Assembly (NCBI RefSeq): GCF_040412425.1
Contig: NC_089753.1
Coordinates: 34,806,413-34,870,412, forward strand
DNA from: Macrobrachium rosenbergii
Taxonomy: Eukaryota; Arthropoda; Malacostraca; Decapoda; Palaemonidae
DNA: 64,000 nt
Direction: 5' to 3'
The position numbers were made by a program, and so were the translations under genes. Below the pieces are notes generated by a model. That model was given only the letters and a program-made list of their open reading frames with translations, had not been told where the DNA came from and searched no databases. Below, one piece after another: positions 1-24,700 of the stretch (positions are counted from its first letter, which is position 1; every line of letters starts with the position of its first letter).

Positions 1-229
1 GTTGAAAGGTGTAACAGGAGGAAAACCTCAAAGCAGTTGCACTATGAAACAATTGCTGGGAGAGGGTGGATAGCAAGATGGAAGAAAGATAATATGAGTA
101 AAAGGAATGAAAAGGGTTTTAGTTAGGGGCCGAAGGGACGCTGCAAAGAAACCGTAAGTAATGCCTACAGTGCACCGTGTGATGTGCACTGACGGCACTG
201 TCCTCCCCGTCCCCTAAAAGGGAACTGGG
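1..229 (+). repeat. Dispersed element REP-A, 5'-truncated by window edge
   Basis: This is the 3' part of a roughly 290-bp dispersed element found at least seven times in the window (see 1919, 15338, 45252, 57072, 61800, 63800). Shared landmarks are TTTGAAAGGTG, GGAGAGGGTGGA, AGTAAAAGGAATGAAA and GGGGCCGAAGGGACGCTGC. There is no poly-A tail and no recognisable coding capacity. I cannot assign it to a named family. Confidence 0.8.
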
Positions 230-1918
230 ACAGGGTATCTTGGATACCACAGAAATTCATTAAATGACTGTGGCAGACTTTGATACGAGCGTAATGTAAA
301 GCACATTATTTTAGACCTACACTGTCGGAGAGTTTTTGATACGAGCGTAATGTAAAGCACATTATTTTAGACCTACACTGCCGGAGAGGTCACTGAATGA
401 TGCTTATAGCCTTCCAGCTCCAAGCAGCTTCCCAGTGGGCCGGGAACTCTGTATCGAGTCTCCTCCTCAGCCGGCCGGTTTCCAAATGCTCCTGGACGTG
501 TTGAAAAACTGTTACGTTGTTTTGCACCCACCTCCACGTCACTCTTAGGCGAGGAAGAAACCGTTAATTTATCCCAAAGGAAACTGCTGGAAGGCGGAAA
601 GGTACCATATCTGAGTTCCACGCTCTCTCAGGGAAATATTTATGCTAGAAATAGGGTGTTAAATTTCTTCTGTATAAGCCAACACTGCTAGGTTTTTGTC
701 AAGTCAGTCTCCAAAGGAACAGAAAGAAGAAAAAAGTTGAAAATCGAAAAATGGAAAATATAAGGTGAGGATATTTCATTAAGCTAAAACAACCATGTAA
801 ACCAAGTCTGCTGACGTCAAGCAAAGGTAAGCACGTAACTTATTGTGTTTAAACTCCATAAGCATATAAAATAATCGTAGCTAACTCCACAGAACCAATA
901 AAACACTTTCTTTGTTAAAGTACCTTTCTCTCCTCGCTAAAATAGGCCACAAAATAATGAAGGGAATTAAAGAGAGCAAGTCCCTCTTTTTACCTTTCTA
1001 CATAGCTTTCAGTTAAAGTTGGATCTAAACAGCCACTTCCTGTTTTCTGTGTGTGAGTCGAATTCACGTTTTCTTCTTTTGATTTTTAGTTGGGAAACTG
1101 AAAGAAAGGAAGTCTGCCGCCAATGCTCGCGCGTGGACACTTCCTCCAAAGGTAAATTGTTCGACGCACCATGTATGGTTATGCTTTTACATTTCAATTT
1201 AATCTAATTTTCTATATAGTTTATTCAATTTGTTACTTGTAAATATCTGATGTCTGCCTCATCACGTCGTATAATTTCCCATTTCTACTATGAAAAGTTT
1301 GGTTTTAAACTTATGTCATTTACTATGTCACAATCAGGACATACACTTCGAAGTGTTTTCTTTATTGTCTTGATGGATATTTGGTAATTTCCATATTGAT
1401 TTTACGATATTTGTTCTTACATTAAGCCATTAAAACTTCCACAACATTAATTGCTTCATACACCTACACAAAATGCTTATCGGGATCACGCCGGATTGCC
1501 TTGCACACTTGGTACCATTCACTACTATCTTGCACGAACTATCATATCTCTTTGATATTAAGATTTTTCTTTTCCAATGCCTCTTGCATCTCATCTACCA
1601 GCAGTGTTTAGGTCCTCATATCCTCTCTTCTACCTCTTCCATATAGCACACTCTTTTCATCACCCCTCCCCTTCCATTCTTCCAATATATCCAAACCATC
1701 TCAGAATACTCCGGACACCTTTTTACTTGTGCTAGACTTTTTACCATTTTTGCGTACCTTACTCTCAATATTTACTCTCAACTTTTCCATCTTGCAAAAC
1801 CTTTCAACTACTTTTACAAGTTTCAGTAGTTAACCTTTACTATCTGCAATCATTACAGCATCAACTGTCAACATCGACCATTCCACATTCCATTTGCAAT
1901 ACATTTTGAGAACATACC
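230..1918. other. Non-genic; partly pyrimidine-rich degraded repeat
   Basis: I see no convincing exon here. A 38-bp sequence (GATACGAGCGTAATGTAAAG and flanks) is directly duplicated around 280-330 and 333-380. From about 1437 the plus strand is strikingly C+T-rich, and similar DNA resumes after the REP-A copy, up to about 2480. This looks like one old repeat interrupted by REP-A. Its family is not identifiable by eye. Confidence 0.5.
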
Positions 1919-2216
1919 AGAATATAGAATTTAGGCCATAGGCCAAGCACTGGGACCTATGAGGTCATTCAGCGCTGAAACGGAAAGTAAAGAGGTTTGA
2001 AAGGTGCAACAGGAGGAAAACCTCGCGGTTGCACTATAAAACAATTGATAGGAGAGGGTCGAAAGTAAGATGGAAGAAAGAGAAGATGAACGGAGGTACA
2101 GTAAAAGGAATGAAAGGAGTTGCGGCTAGGGGCCGAAGGGACGCTGCAGAGAACCTTAAGTGATGCCTACAGTGCACCACGTGAGGTGAACTCACAGCAC
2201 TACCCTTCCTATGGGG
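1919..2216 (+). repeat. Dispersed element REP-A, near full length
   Basis: A full-length example from AATATAGAATTTAGGCC to the CACTACCC end. It carries the head motif CAAGCACTGGGACCTATGAG and the tail TGCCTACAGTGCACC. It splits a pyrimidine-rich tract that continues on both sides. Confidence 0.82.
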
Positions 2217-2611
2217 TTAATACACTTTAATCCACAACTTTGCTACCTCATTAAAAATCCATGAAGAAATTACAAATTTGTCTCTCAGCCAGGTTTACAT
2301 CAAACCAGTCACTCTCACATCTGTATACTGCATTCTATTCTCCCACAAAAAATGTTTATATACTATAATCCCCTAAATAACTATCTTCACCATCACATCA
2401 AAGCAAGGAGGTGTGCCCCATTTCCTTTACACATACTTGACTTCACTTACTCTTGATTTCATCTCCTGTTTCCTATCCACTACCACTCTAGCATTTGTTA
2501 GATACAAGTGTTCTCGGAAGACACAAACAAATGCCTTCGTTGTGTTGAAACCGTCTGCTCTTAATTTCTTCCCAAAAATCAATGAAAGTAGTTGAAAAGT
2601 TGAAACAAATT
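2217..2611. other. Non-genic, pyrimidine-rich continuation
   Basis: This continues the C+T-rich DNA found before the REP-A copy at 1919. The short open frames carry no recognisable domain and no supporting splice structure. Confidence 0.45.
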
Positions 2612-2619
2612 TCGTCGAG

Positions 2620-2992
<373 letters not shown>

Positions 2993-2999
2993 ATGGACC

Positions 3000-3635
3000 A
3001 AACTGATACATAATATTAATCTCAATAACGAAGCAACTAACACACCAACAATAATAATAACATCAAAACTATTGTAGGAACCTCAAACGTAAAATCATGA
3101 ACCAACCTCGAAACCCTTCAAAAGTAATAAGGCCCATATTTCCCACCGCACTGAAAAAATTCTAACCATCGCGCATTTGGCAACTACGTTGGCTGCGGAG
3201 GAAATGGTGTGAACATCAACACAAAACTCCCTAAAAATCTGTCCGGAGTAGGATGAACATTCATCCCAGCATAATACAATATAAGAAAAGCTGCTCGTCA
3301 GCGATTTTCGAGGGCCATATGAAAGAGGAATGTTACGCCAAGGGTGTAATAGGATCCAAATAGCGAGTGTAAGCAGCGCCGTGTGTGTTTTGGGGGGGAA
3401 AGAATTATGTGGCAGCTCAATACGTTCATGTTTTTGTTTTTGTTTTTTTGTTTTGTTTCTGCTGTTTTCGTAGATCAGATTCATTCACGGTGTTAATCAT
3501 GATGCCTATTGATAATGATGCTGAAGCTTGACAGCGTAGTGAATTGAATACGATTTTATTAGATTCGTTACAACTGTATCGCCTTTACAAGATAAATGGC
3601 TACATTTTCAACCACTTTACATTCAATAGCAGGTT
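3000..3635. other. Unassigned, no feature seen
   Basis: No exon, repeat family or RNA gene is recognisable. An open frame of 129 codons on the minus strand (3095-3484) has no domain, no homologous neighbour and no supporting splice sites, so it is not called. Confidence 0.4.
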
Positions 3636-4270
3636 AATGGGGTGGGAACAACGGTTCCTTATCGTATGGGGTACATAGTTAGCTCAAGGAGTAATGGTTA
3701 ACTAATGGGATGCTTGGTTAATCCACGAGGTTGTGGTTAACTATTATTATACTTGATTAAAATACAGGGGGGAGGGGGTTGCTGACAGGGTACTTGGTTA
3801 ACTGATAGCTAATCAGTTAAATCATGGAATACTCGCTTAACAAATGGCTAACCAGTAGGATACTTGGTTAACTTAAGTCGAATGGTTAACTGCTGGGATA
3901 CTTCGTTAACTTACACGGAATGGTTCCCTGATGGAATACTTGGTTATAGAGGATACTTGATAGAATAACTCGTTAAGTTTTGAGTAATAAGTTAACCTAC
4001 TGGATACTTAGGTACTATCTGAAAATATGATACTGAATTAACTTACAGGGGCAATACAATACTAATACAATACGTTGCTAAATTACAGAACGGCTAACTG
4101 ATTACGCTACTTAGAATACGATACACTGCTTTGTTAGCTGATGACTCGTTCAGTTAAATAAATCAGAAATTGGTTAAATCAGGGGAAGTTTGCTCAACTC
4201 AAAGGCTTCTTGGTTATTTCAGGGGTGATTGGGTAATTTTCCAGGTACTTAGTTAACACAGGAGATAGTT
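3636..4270 (+). repeat. Diverged minisatellite built on GGATACTTGGTTAAC
   Basis: Variants of GGATACTTGGTTAACT and GGCTAACCAGTAGGATACTT recur irregularly about every 30-45 bp across roughly 600 bp. Copies have drifted by substitution and indel, so this is an old tandem array. No coding potential is seen. Confidence 0.75.
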
Positions 4271-4466
4271 GAGAACGTGCTGTGCATTCCTACTACATAG
4301 GGTTTGCTCTTGTTTAACAAATTCAGTCATATCAACCTCTAATAAAGGAAAAACTTATTTTTATACGGAATTGTACACTTAAAAAAAGAATGGTATTCAA
4401 TCGTCTTTAGGAGAAAATGCGTAATTAAATAAGAAAGAAATACATAAATTTACACATTGTTATAGT

Positions 4467-4620
4467 CTCTCTCTCTCTCTCTCTGTCAAACTCTCCCTCG
4501 TAATCACTGATTTAAACCTGTTTTTAATACTCTCTCTCTCTCCATAGTAATCACTGATTTAAACCTGTTTTAAATACTCTTTCTCTCTCTCGTAATCATT
4601 GATTTAAACCTGTTTTAATA

Positions 4621-4656
<36 letters not shown>

Positions 4657-4740
4657 ATCACTGATTTAAACCTGTTTTCAATACTCTCTCTCTCTCTCTC
4701 CAATTCTCCCTCGTAATCACTGATTTTAACCTGTCTTTAT

Positions 4741-4771
<31 letters not shown>

Positions 4772-4921
4772 CTTCGTAATCACTGATTTAAACCTGTTTT
4801 AATACTCTCTCTCTCTCTCTCTGTCTCCCTCGTAATAACTGATTTAAACCTTTTTTTAATACTCTCTCTCTCTCTCAAACTCTCCTTCGTAATCACTGAT
4901 TTAAACCTGTTTTTCATACTC

Positions 4922-4986
<65 letters not shown>
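4467..4986 (+). repeat. Minisatellite alternating (CT)n with TAATCACTGATTTAAACCTG
   Basis: About eight units of a (CT)n tract plus the 20-bp core TAATCACTGATTTAAACCTG and a TTTTAATACT linker occupy this span, at 50-75 bp period set by CT length. The array ends in a pure (CT)n run of about 60 bp from 4925. Confidence 0.9.
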
Positions 4987-4987
<1 letters not shown>

Positions 4988-4989
4988 AT

Positions 4990-5424
4990 CAACCTAATTA
5001 CATGAGAATAAAAAAAAACTAACTTTATCTCGACCTGGTAACCAAACGATAAGAAATTTCCAAAAACTTTTGCTAAATTCAAACTGAGCATTAATCTATA
5101 ACAATAAAATCCGAGTGGATATTGCTTGTCCTCCCCTGGGTGACAGTAAGGGAGACATGACACAGCCACCCACCCCCTGCAAATCAGTTTGTTCGCTCCA
5201 GGTGGGGGAAGAGTAGATAGGGGAATGGGAAGGTAGGGGAGACATCCACCCTCCTCCTGCAAACCTGTTTGTCTGCTCCAGGAGGGTAGGGGAGACTGCA
5301 GCACCAGGTTCCAGCACACGCGCACCAACAAGCTCGTAGACAATATTCAGCTATCAAGCAGTAACCAGCCATGCACAAACAACCCTTTTTAGGCATTTAC
5401 TGCAAATGGCCATGAAGGTTAATT
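4990..5424. other. Non-genic; short internal duplication
   Basis: Two related sequences containing GGGGAGACAT and CTGCAAA..GTTTGT..GCTCCAGG repeat about 90 bp apart (5150-5210 and 5240-5295). The minus-strand frames across them (4921-5396) also run into the (CT)n tract. I do not support them as genes. Confidence 0.45.
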
Positions 5425-5695
5425 TAAGTATATCTTAGTTTTACCAGACCACTGAGCCGATTAACAGCTCTCCTAGGGCTGGCCCGAAGGATTAGACTTA
5501 TTTTACGTGGCTAAGAACCAATTGGTTACCTACAAACGGGACCTACAGCTTATTGTGAAATCAGAACCACATTATACCGAGAAATGGATTTCCATCACCA
5601 GAAATAAATTTCTCTAATTCTTCATTAGCCGGCCGGAGACTGGAACTTGGGCCTAGCGAGTGCTAGCTGACAACTCTACCGACGCTCCCAATGAG
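5425..5695 (-). mobile_element. tRNA-derived SINE, reverse orientation
   Basis: This matches the copy at 63143 in inverted orientation. It shares the tail complement (CCAGACCACTGAGC), the middle block CTAAGAACCAATTGGTTACC, and a head next to GGCCGG. The tRNA-like head with a B-box-like sequence is clearest in the 63143 copy; here it is degraded. It is non-autonomous and probably mobilised by a LINE not seen in this window. Confidence 0.75.
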
Positions 5696-6182
5696 GAACT
5701 AAATACTCTAGCAAGACTGTGAGTGGGTATAATTTATGAATTACCCTGACGGCCTAGGAAACCGGAGTTCAGCGCCGGTCCTAGTGGGTATTCAAATAGC
5801 AATTGTTTGTGGATGTTTACTGTGCATATTCTTGCAGATACTCAGGAAGCAAATTTTTGTGGGGTATTCATCATAATCTCGTCCATGGGTACAGTATTCA
5901 TATTTCACCTGTGTATTCATTATATATTCATTTTCTGGATAATGATTGTGAATTTAACCATAATGCTCAATCTACACCTGTCAGCAGTTATTTTATGTCT
6001 CTTAGTTTTTCCTTAATGCATTCTCATTATTTAATTCATTATTAATTCATTTTGTATTCCACAACATCTATGGCTGTCTCTAACATCATCATTAATTTGA
6101 TTTACAACTTTTCTCATAAATTAAAAGCGTAATGTCTTTTTAAAATTCAAGTCCATAATTAACATTTTCATTACCCCATCAG
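5696..6182. other. Probable intron upstream of the Q-rich exon
   Basis: The sequence is AT-rich with no domain-bearing frame. It ends in CATTACCCCATCAG, which I read as the acceptor of the following exon. The upstream coding exon or exons of that gene are not recognisable in 1-6182. Confidence 0.5.
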
Positions 6183-8037
6183 GAGAAGAGGTGACGGGGT
6201 AAGGGCTTCCAGGACTCCCTCAGGAGTGCAACAGGGTCCTTCCAGAAGAGAAGCCTCTGCGTCTTCCACTTATCAGGATCCGTGGGTCCGGCAACCGCAA
6301 GTAAGAGGTCAGGTCGCCCCTTCTTCGGCGACTTACTCCTTGGCACCTTCACAACAGGGGACCCCAGGGGGCCATCAGCCACGGCTGCAGGCCGCGTCTA
6401 GGTCCCTCTCCCCGAGGCCCTCGGATGTCTCTTCAACCGGAGGGGAGCCACGAGCCTCGGGAGCCGCTGCCTCGCGATCTCTGTCGCCACAGCCGCGTGG
6501 CAAAGCCAGCACCAGCAGTGTCTTCTTTAACACGATCAACGAAGGGAGAAACAGGCAGAAAATCCATGCCCAGGCCTTGCAAGAGGGCATTAGTAAAACT
6601 AAACTAGGAGATGTGGTCCAGTACCTGCAAGGCGCCATAGCAGCTGAAGAGAGTACTCTAGACCAGTCAGTGACAGACAGGCACTGGAAGCAAAAGCAGA
6701 AAAAGCAAAAATCGCGGGAGCAGCGCGATTTTCGCGAGCGTCAGAAACAGCAGCAGCTTACCCATCTGCAACAGCTCCAACAACAGGAACAGCAGCTCAT
6801 ACATCAGCAGCATTTACAGAATCAACAGCAAACAAATGAACGCCAGGATCTGCAACAAAGACAGCAGACCCACCTCAAGCAGATTCAGGCTCAGAACGCA
6901 GCACAACTGACGAAGTTTAGCAAATACAAAGAGAGCCATGCTTTCCAAGACCTGAAATACCAGCAGTGGCAAATTCAGCAGCAGCTCGTCCAACAGTACC
7001 AGAACCAGCAGCAAAAATTATATCAGCGTCATGTCCAGCAGTACCAGTATCTACAGCAACAGTTGATTCACACTCAACAACAAATCCAGCAAACAAAGCA
7101 GTTCATAGAGCAACAGCAAATAGAAGAGCGCCAACGAGAAGAGGAGGAGGAAGAAGAGGAGGAGGAGGAGGAGGAAGAGGAGGAGGAAGAGGAAGAGCAG
7201 CAACAACGAGAAGAGCGGGATAGGATTCAACAGAAAGTAGAGGAACGCCTCCGCCAACTGGAAGAGGAAGAACAGAGGAGACAAGAGGCAACCCAACAAG
7301 AACCCACACCAAAACCATCAGATGATACAACAAACAACAACCAGGACCCCTTCAGCAACATCAACAGCCTTCTCAGGCAAGCAGTCACCCCATCGGTAGA
7401 CCAAGAGAGTAACGAGGCAGACCAGAGGGCGTCTACTTCCAAAGCAACTCTCCCTCCTTCAGTCAGTGAACCGGAGGGCCAGGAAAGCAAAGAGCCTCAA
7501 CAACAACAACAACAACAACAACATCCCAAGAAAGACATATCCACACGTAACCGTTCACATAGTTGCAATGAACTAAGCACTCAGGAAAAGGAACGTGACA
7601 GCTACTTTGCCAGGAGAGCTTCTTTCAGCCTAAGCAAAGGTCCATCAGGAATAAATGTTGGACCATCTTCATTGCGCCAGGGTCCAAGTGGGAATCAGAA
7701 AGGACCTGGAAACCTGAACAAAGGTCCTGCCTGGCTCAACAAGGGCCCTGGAAATCTCAGCAAAGGTCCTTGCCATGTTGCCAGAGGACCCAGCGCTTTA
7801 AGCAGAGGCCCTGCGGACCTGAACCAAGGGCCATCTGAGTTGAATGTCGGTCCATCCGAGATCAATTTGGGACCATCAGATATAAGCTTAGGTTCATCTG
7901 GTATTAACAAAGGCCCTTCTGGTATTAACAAAGGTCCAAGCAACATGAACAAAGGTCCTTCTAGTTTAGCAAAGGGCCCTGCAAATACAATCCTTGGACC
8001 AGCTAGCACAAGGCTGTCCGTTGAGCACTTGCACTGA
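6183..8037 (+). CDS. Terminal exon of a Q/E-rich protein with GPx heptad repeats
   Basis: Function unknown. This single exon encodes at least 617 residues up to a TGA at 8035-8037. The frame is open upstream only to 6163 and contains no ATG near its 5' end. An acceptor (CCCCATCAG, AG at 6181-6182) sits just there, so it must splice to an upstream exon. Regions in order: an S/P/R-rich stretch (about residues 1-115) with two SRSLSP motifs; a short ordered-looking segment around SVFFNTINEGRNRQKIHA and TKLGDVVQYLQG; a long Q-rich, probably coiled segment; a run of about 24 Glu; further Q-rich linkers including a poly-Q; then 17 heptads. The domain makeup suggests a scaffold or cytoskeletal/RNA-associated protein, but nothing identifies a family. 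A real coding exon is likely because the heptads keep phase while synonymous positions vary. Confidence 0.72.
7639..7995 (+). repeat. 17 in-frame 21-bp units encoding heptads GPSxxxx
   Basis: GPS, GPG, GPA, GPC or GSS opens every heptad (examples GPSGINV, GPSSLRQ, GPSEINL). The spacing is exactly 21 bp over 357 bp, with no indel. Codons for Gly and Pro vary between units (GGT/GGA/GGC, CCA/CCT/CCC). The array is therefore old and the peptide period appears to be under selection. Confidence 0.92.
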
Positions 8038-8991
8038 ACGTTTAAGTCTCTGCACTGATCCACCGAGATAAAACGCCCTGATGCTACAGCAAAGTTCCTC
8101 ATTTGGTAAACAAAGAAACTTCGTCTGCGATATTTACTACAGAAGCTATGGACACCGTCACGGAACATTCTTTGAACTGCACTCTTTCAAAACTGATATG
8201 AACAATTCTCTAGTTTCCAGTGCTTAGTCAGTACCCTCTGAAAGGAGAACTGACTTTGCCCAAGTACTGTAATGATCAAAAGAGCAACAAAGTTACTTTA
8301 ATACGACATGAATGATGTATAAAATCAAACTGAAAAAATATATAGTGTAATGTATCCTGTTTGATAATCAAAACCACGTGTCCAGAAAATTCACTTTTTG
8401 CAACACGAGACTGCAGTCTTGTAACGTGCCAGTGACCACACAACTTTCATTTAGTTTCACTCATCGATATCATATCAAGACATTATTCACCCACATAAAA
8501 CATCACATAGAGAGAAAATATTTCATGGCGACGTACTTATGTGCCTAAAGTACTATTTGTATAGATTCGTTTCTTAAAAGATATATATGTAAGCCTGTTT
8601 TTTGTAAGTGTCTATGAATCAACGAAGTTCAGATATGCACCGTAAGCACTTGCTACAGATTCTCCGAAACAAAATGAATACATAAATACAGCGACGTACT
8701 TTATGGTGCCTCTTCTCGTTGCACGCACACAACTGCAATTATTCCTGACCGAAAAACTTGAGTAAACTTTCGCACTTGCACAGAAACACGGCCCATTAAG
8801 AAGCCTTACTTCAAAAGGAGTCGATTTGCGTACTGAGAAACGTTACTAATTCCCTGTGGGGTCCAATTAGTGACGTGAATCAGTTTCTGATTAAAGTAAT
8901 CACCCGACTGAAAGTGTTCCATTAATTTATTGGTCTAAAATGAAAGTGCCGCATTAGTATCGAAAACTTGGTGCTCAACACAGTACATCTC
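8038..8991 (+). other. 3' UTR of the Q-rich gene and short intergenic gap
   Basis: AT-rich sequence follows the stop. No AATAAA occurs before 9000; an ATTAAA at 8890-8895 is the best visible polyadenylation signal. The next gene on the same strand begins by about 9 kb, so the two genes are unusually close for this window. Confidence 0.5.
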
Positions 8992-9156
8992 AGAAAACGT
9001 TGCAGTACAGAATAAAGAAATTTGGTTCCGATCGGCTGCATCATTCAACACACATACAAGACATTGAAACAGAACCTGAAGACTTCATCAACGTAGGTCC
9101 GGGTCCTTTTCCAGAGAGATTTGGAACTGTTTATTGGGAGAACAAGACAGGACATC

Positions 9157-9161
<5 letters not shown>
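8992..9161 (+). other. Exon 1 of the glycosyltransferase-like gene (mostly 5' UTR)
   Basis: The donor is CATCATGAG|GTGAGT, with GT at 9162-9163. Only ATG plus two bases (AG) are coding, and they join the leading A of exon 2 to give M-R. The ATG has A at -3 and an in-frame TAG upstream at 9094. The 5' limit is uncertain. Another frame is open through this exon and beyond the donor (to 9194), but its phase does not fit exon 2. Confidence 0.68.
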
Positions 9162-21778
<12,617 letters not shown>

Positions 21779-21784
21779 ACACTT

Positions 21785-21790
21785 AATAAA
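21785..21790 (+). promoter_or_regulatory. AATAAA signal immediately after the stop
   Basis: AATAAA lies seven bases after the TAA; a second copy is at 22013-22018. The downstream one is the likelier functional polyadenylation signal, since the first would leave almost no 3' UTR. Confidence 0.45.
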
Positions 21791-24700
21791 GTCAGTACAT
21801 GATTTGTCAAAGTTGATTTCTAAGCCACCACCATCTGCATTTACTTTCCATGTTGATAAGCTACCACTGCTTGAATAGTTATGAATTCTTTTTCAGACTT
21901 CGTTCAGCTTTGCTGAAGAGTACCGTATTAAATTTAAAAAAAGATATTAAGGTTCTGGAGTAGAAGGAAAGTATATCAAGCCATCATGCACTAATACTGC
22001 CCAATAAATTTGTCCTGCCTTAAGAAACCACAATACTACAACACTGTAAAAGCCATTACCAAAATCACTTATCAATACACCCCATCTTTTAATTACTATG
22101 GATAGTCCAGAACCATTACTCGCAAGTCAGCTGAATCTCCACTTTTAAACATTCTATCATGATACAAGAATGGATAAACAAGAATCAGTAATCTTTTAAA
22201 GCACAGTGTAAAAATTCACACAACAATCACATTACAATCACAGATTTGTCCCACTACACCAGTGCACGACTGAAAAATCTTAATTTTTCGTATAAACAAA
22301 TACCTTAAAAGAGCCAATCCTTCATTACTCGAAAGAGTAGCGTATCCAAAAATTTAAGAAATAAAACATTTCTTATAGATCCAGATGAATCAGTTATGTT
22401 CCTCAAGTACCATATAACCCCATAGTGAGGTGCTTCACTCTCAAGTTTCCTCATGTGAAGTTTCATTCTCAAGTGGTTATTTCTGCATCCAGTATGATGG
22501 CAGGGAAGTGGGAGCTCAGGTAAAGCAAATAGTTGAGTTCTATAAAACAAAAATTGCTGTGTTCCTATTAAACAAATAACAGGCTTTAATTCATTACTCT
22601 CTAAGCTTGCAAATAAGGTAAGGTTGGTTGGGCACTTCTGCCTGAGAACTGGGAAGAGAAAATAACTTGGACAGTTAGTGATAACTTCACAAGCAAAGCA
22701 ACTATAGTTCTTACATTAGTTATATTGTTACACACCCTGAGAAAGCCACATCTCCAGATGATGTGAGGGCTCTAATGCCTCATTGTGACCCAAGGTGAAA
22801 TTCTGGGGGGTAGGCCAGCAATGGGATCAGTGCCCAAAATAGTCTGTAACCACCCTGAAGGATACAGACTGGCCAGGGTTCCAGCCAATGGCACATAAAG
22901 CATTCTCTGTACTCATGGCATCTGGAGAACCAGATAAGTCTACCTCAGCATTTGCCCCTCCTTTCTTCTACCCCTTATCTCCCTCTGAAACGGGCTGGAG
23001 AGCGAGCTAAAAGGGGCGGGAAGACTCCCGGCCCTTTTGCAAGGAAGAAACCTGGGATCCTTATGAAAACACAGAATGTGAGGCTGATTCCAAAGTTTGG
23101 CTGCAGTACCCTTCTAAGCCACAGAGGGATTGAAGGAAACTGCATGGTGGATAAAGGTGTCTCAGCTATCAAAAATCCTTTTCCAATGATGCCTACACAA
23201 AAATCTTCAATTCTGCTAAGTGAGACTATTCTCAGCCAAAACTTGGAAGAGCATAGATGTAAGGACACATCATCTCAGGACGAATTTTGCCCCAAAAAGG
23301 AGGCTGCACCTTTCCTTCTGACATCTACAAACTAATGAACTCTGCCCTCTCAACCACAAATGAGACTTCAGTAAATTAGCAAAGCATGTCTTCTACATTC
23401 TCCTCCTAAACCACAGATCAGACTGTTGAACTGACCAAGACACTACAAGCAAGCAGCATCCAAAGCAGCTGGGATGACCATCTTGCCTCCAGAGGGCACA
23501 CTAACAATATGCTCTGAAATAGGTTCAATTAAGGAGCAAAGGTTTCTTCCTTGAGATCATTATCCTCACAAATGAGCCGAAAAAGGATCCTATTAGATTC
23601 CCCAAACTATGGTCACAATCAATCAGTCCTCTATGTAGGAATTCCTGAACTGAGAGCTGAAAGTGACTCATAACCACTAGAGCCGTAGTCCACATTGCCA
23701 CTGACTTTTGTATGACTGGCCTGAGTAAAGGCTACAGACAAATGCTCAGGCATGCCATTATGCATGTGCATATCAGGAGGAATCTTTGACCACCCAGTGT
23801 CTAGACAATCACATGCACAAGGCATACCCAGCATTATCATAACGTGGCAAACTGTTGCTTGCAAACTGTCTACACACACACACGATCTACAGATTGTGCA
23901 TGCGCTAAAAGAGAAAGCAGAATCTATCCCTACTCTTCTCTACTTACCTTGACAGAAATATAAGGGAAGAGTCTTCTCATGTCACAGCACACACACTTGG
24001 GTCTGCACTGTTAGAGACCATGTGCTGCTTGCCTAAACTCATGGACACATCCCCTTCAGGATAAGCATGTACAGAGAGACAGAGGCCAGGCCAGGAGAAA
24101 GGAACAGAAAAGATTCAGTAGGATGAAGGGCTAAGAAACCTTGGCTCCCACCAAACACCATTTGGCTTTCCTCTGCTGTGAAGGAGACCAGCCAGCACAC
24201 TTTTTGCATGGCATCAGGGTTGCAGGACCTTCCCAAGTAGGGCACCAAAACTGGTTACAATAATGCTAAGGAGAAAAAGAGGCTACACAACGGCTCATGT
24301 CCTTATTTTTTTCTTCACACTTTTTGTTTCCCTCCACTGAAAAAACAACACACCATACATCAAGCTAGAAAGAAATTTCAACTCCAAGTCAGGTATTACA
24401 AAAATACTTACACTTGACAATGGGTGAAATAGTGCTGGCTTATAGCAGTTTAATGAGCGATTCCCACTCTTTGCCTACCACCAATTACCAATCTTGCTTT
24501 CACAGACCAAGGTTGTCAAAGGAAAAGTAATTTCATGTATACCATAATTCTAACAATATCCAGTCGCATTTCTAAAAGGCATAAATCACTCTTTCAAATA
24601 TCTTCACCTAGCTTTTAATAATTTATCTTCATCCTCTGTTCCTAACTCCGAGGTCTATTTTTCCCAATTTACAGGTCCAGTCCTGCTCCACTTGTATCTC

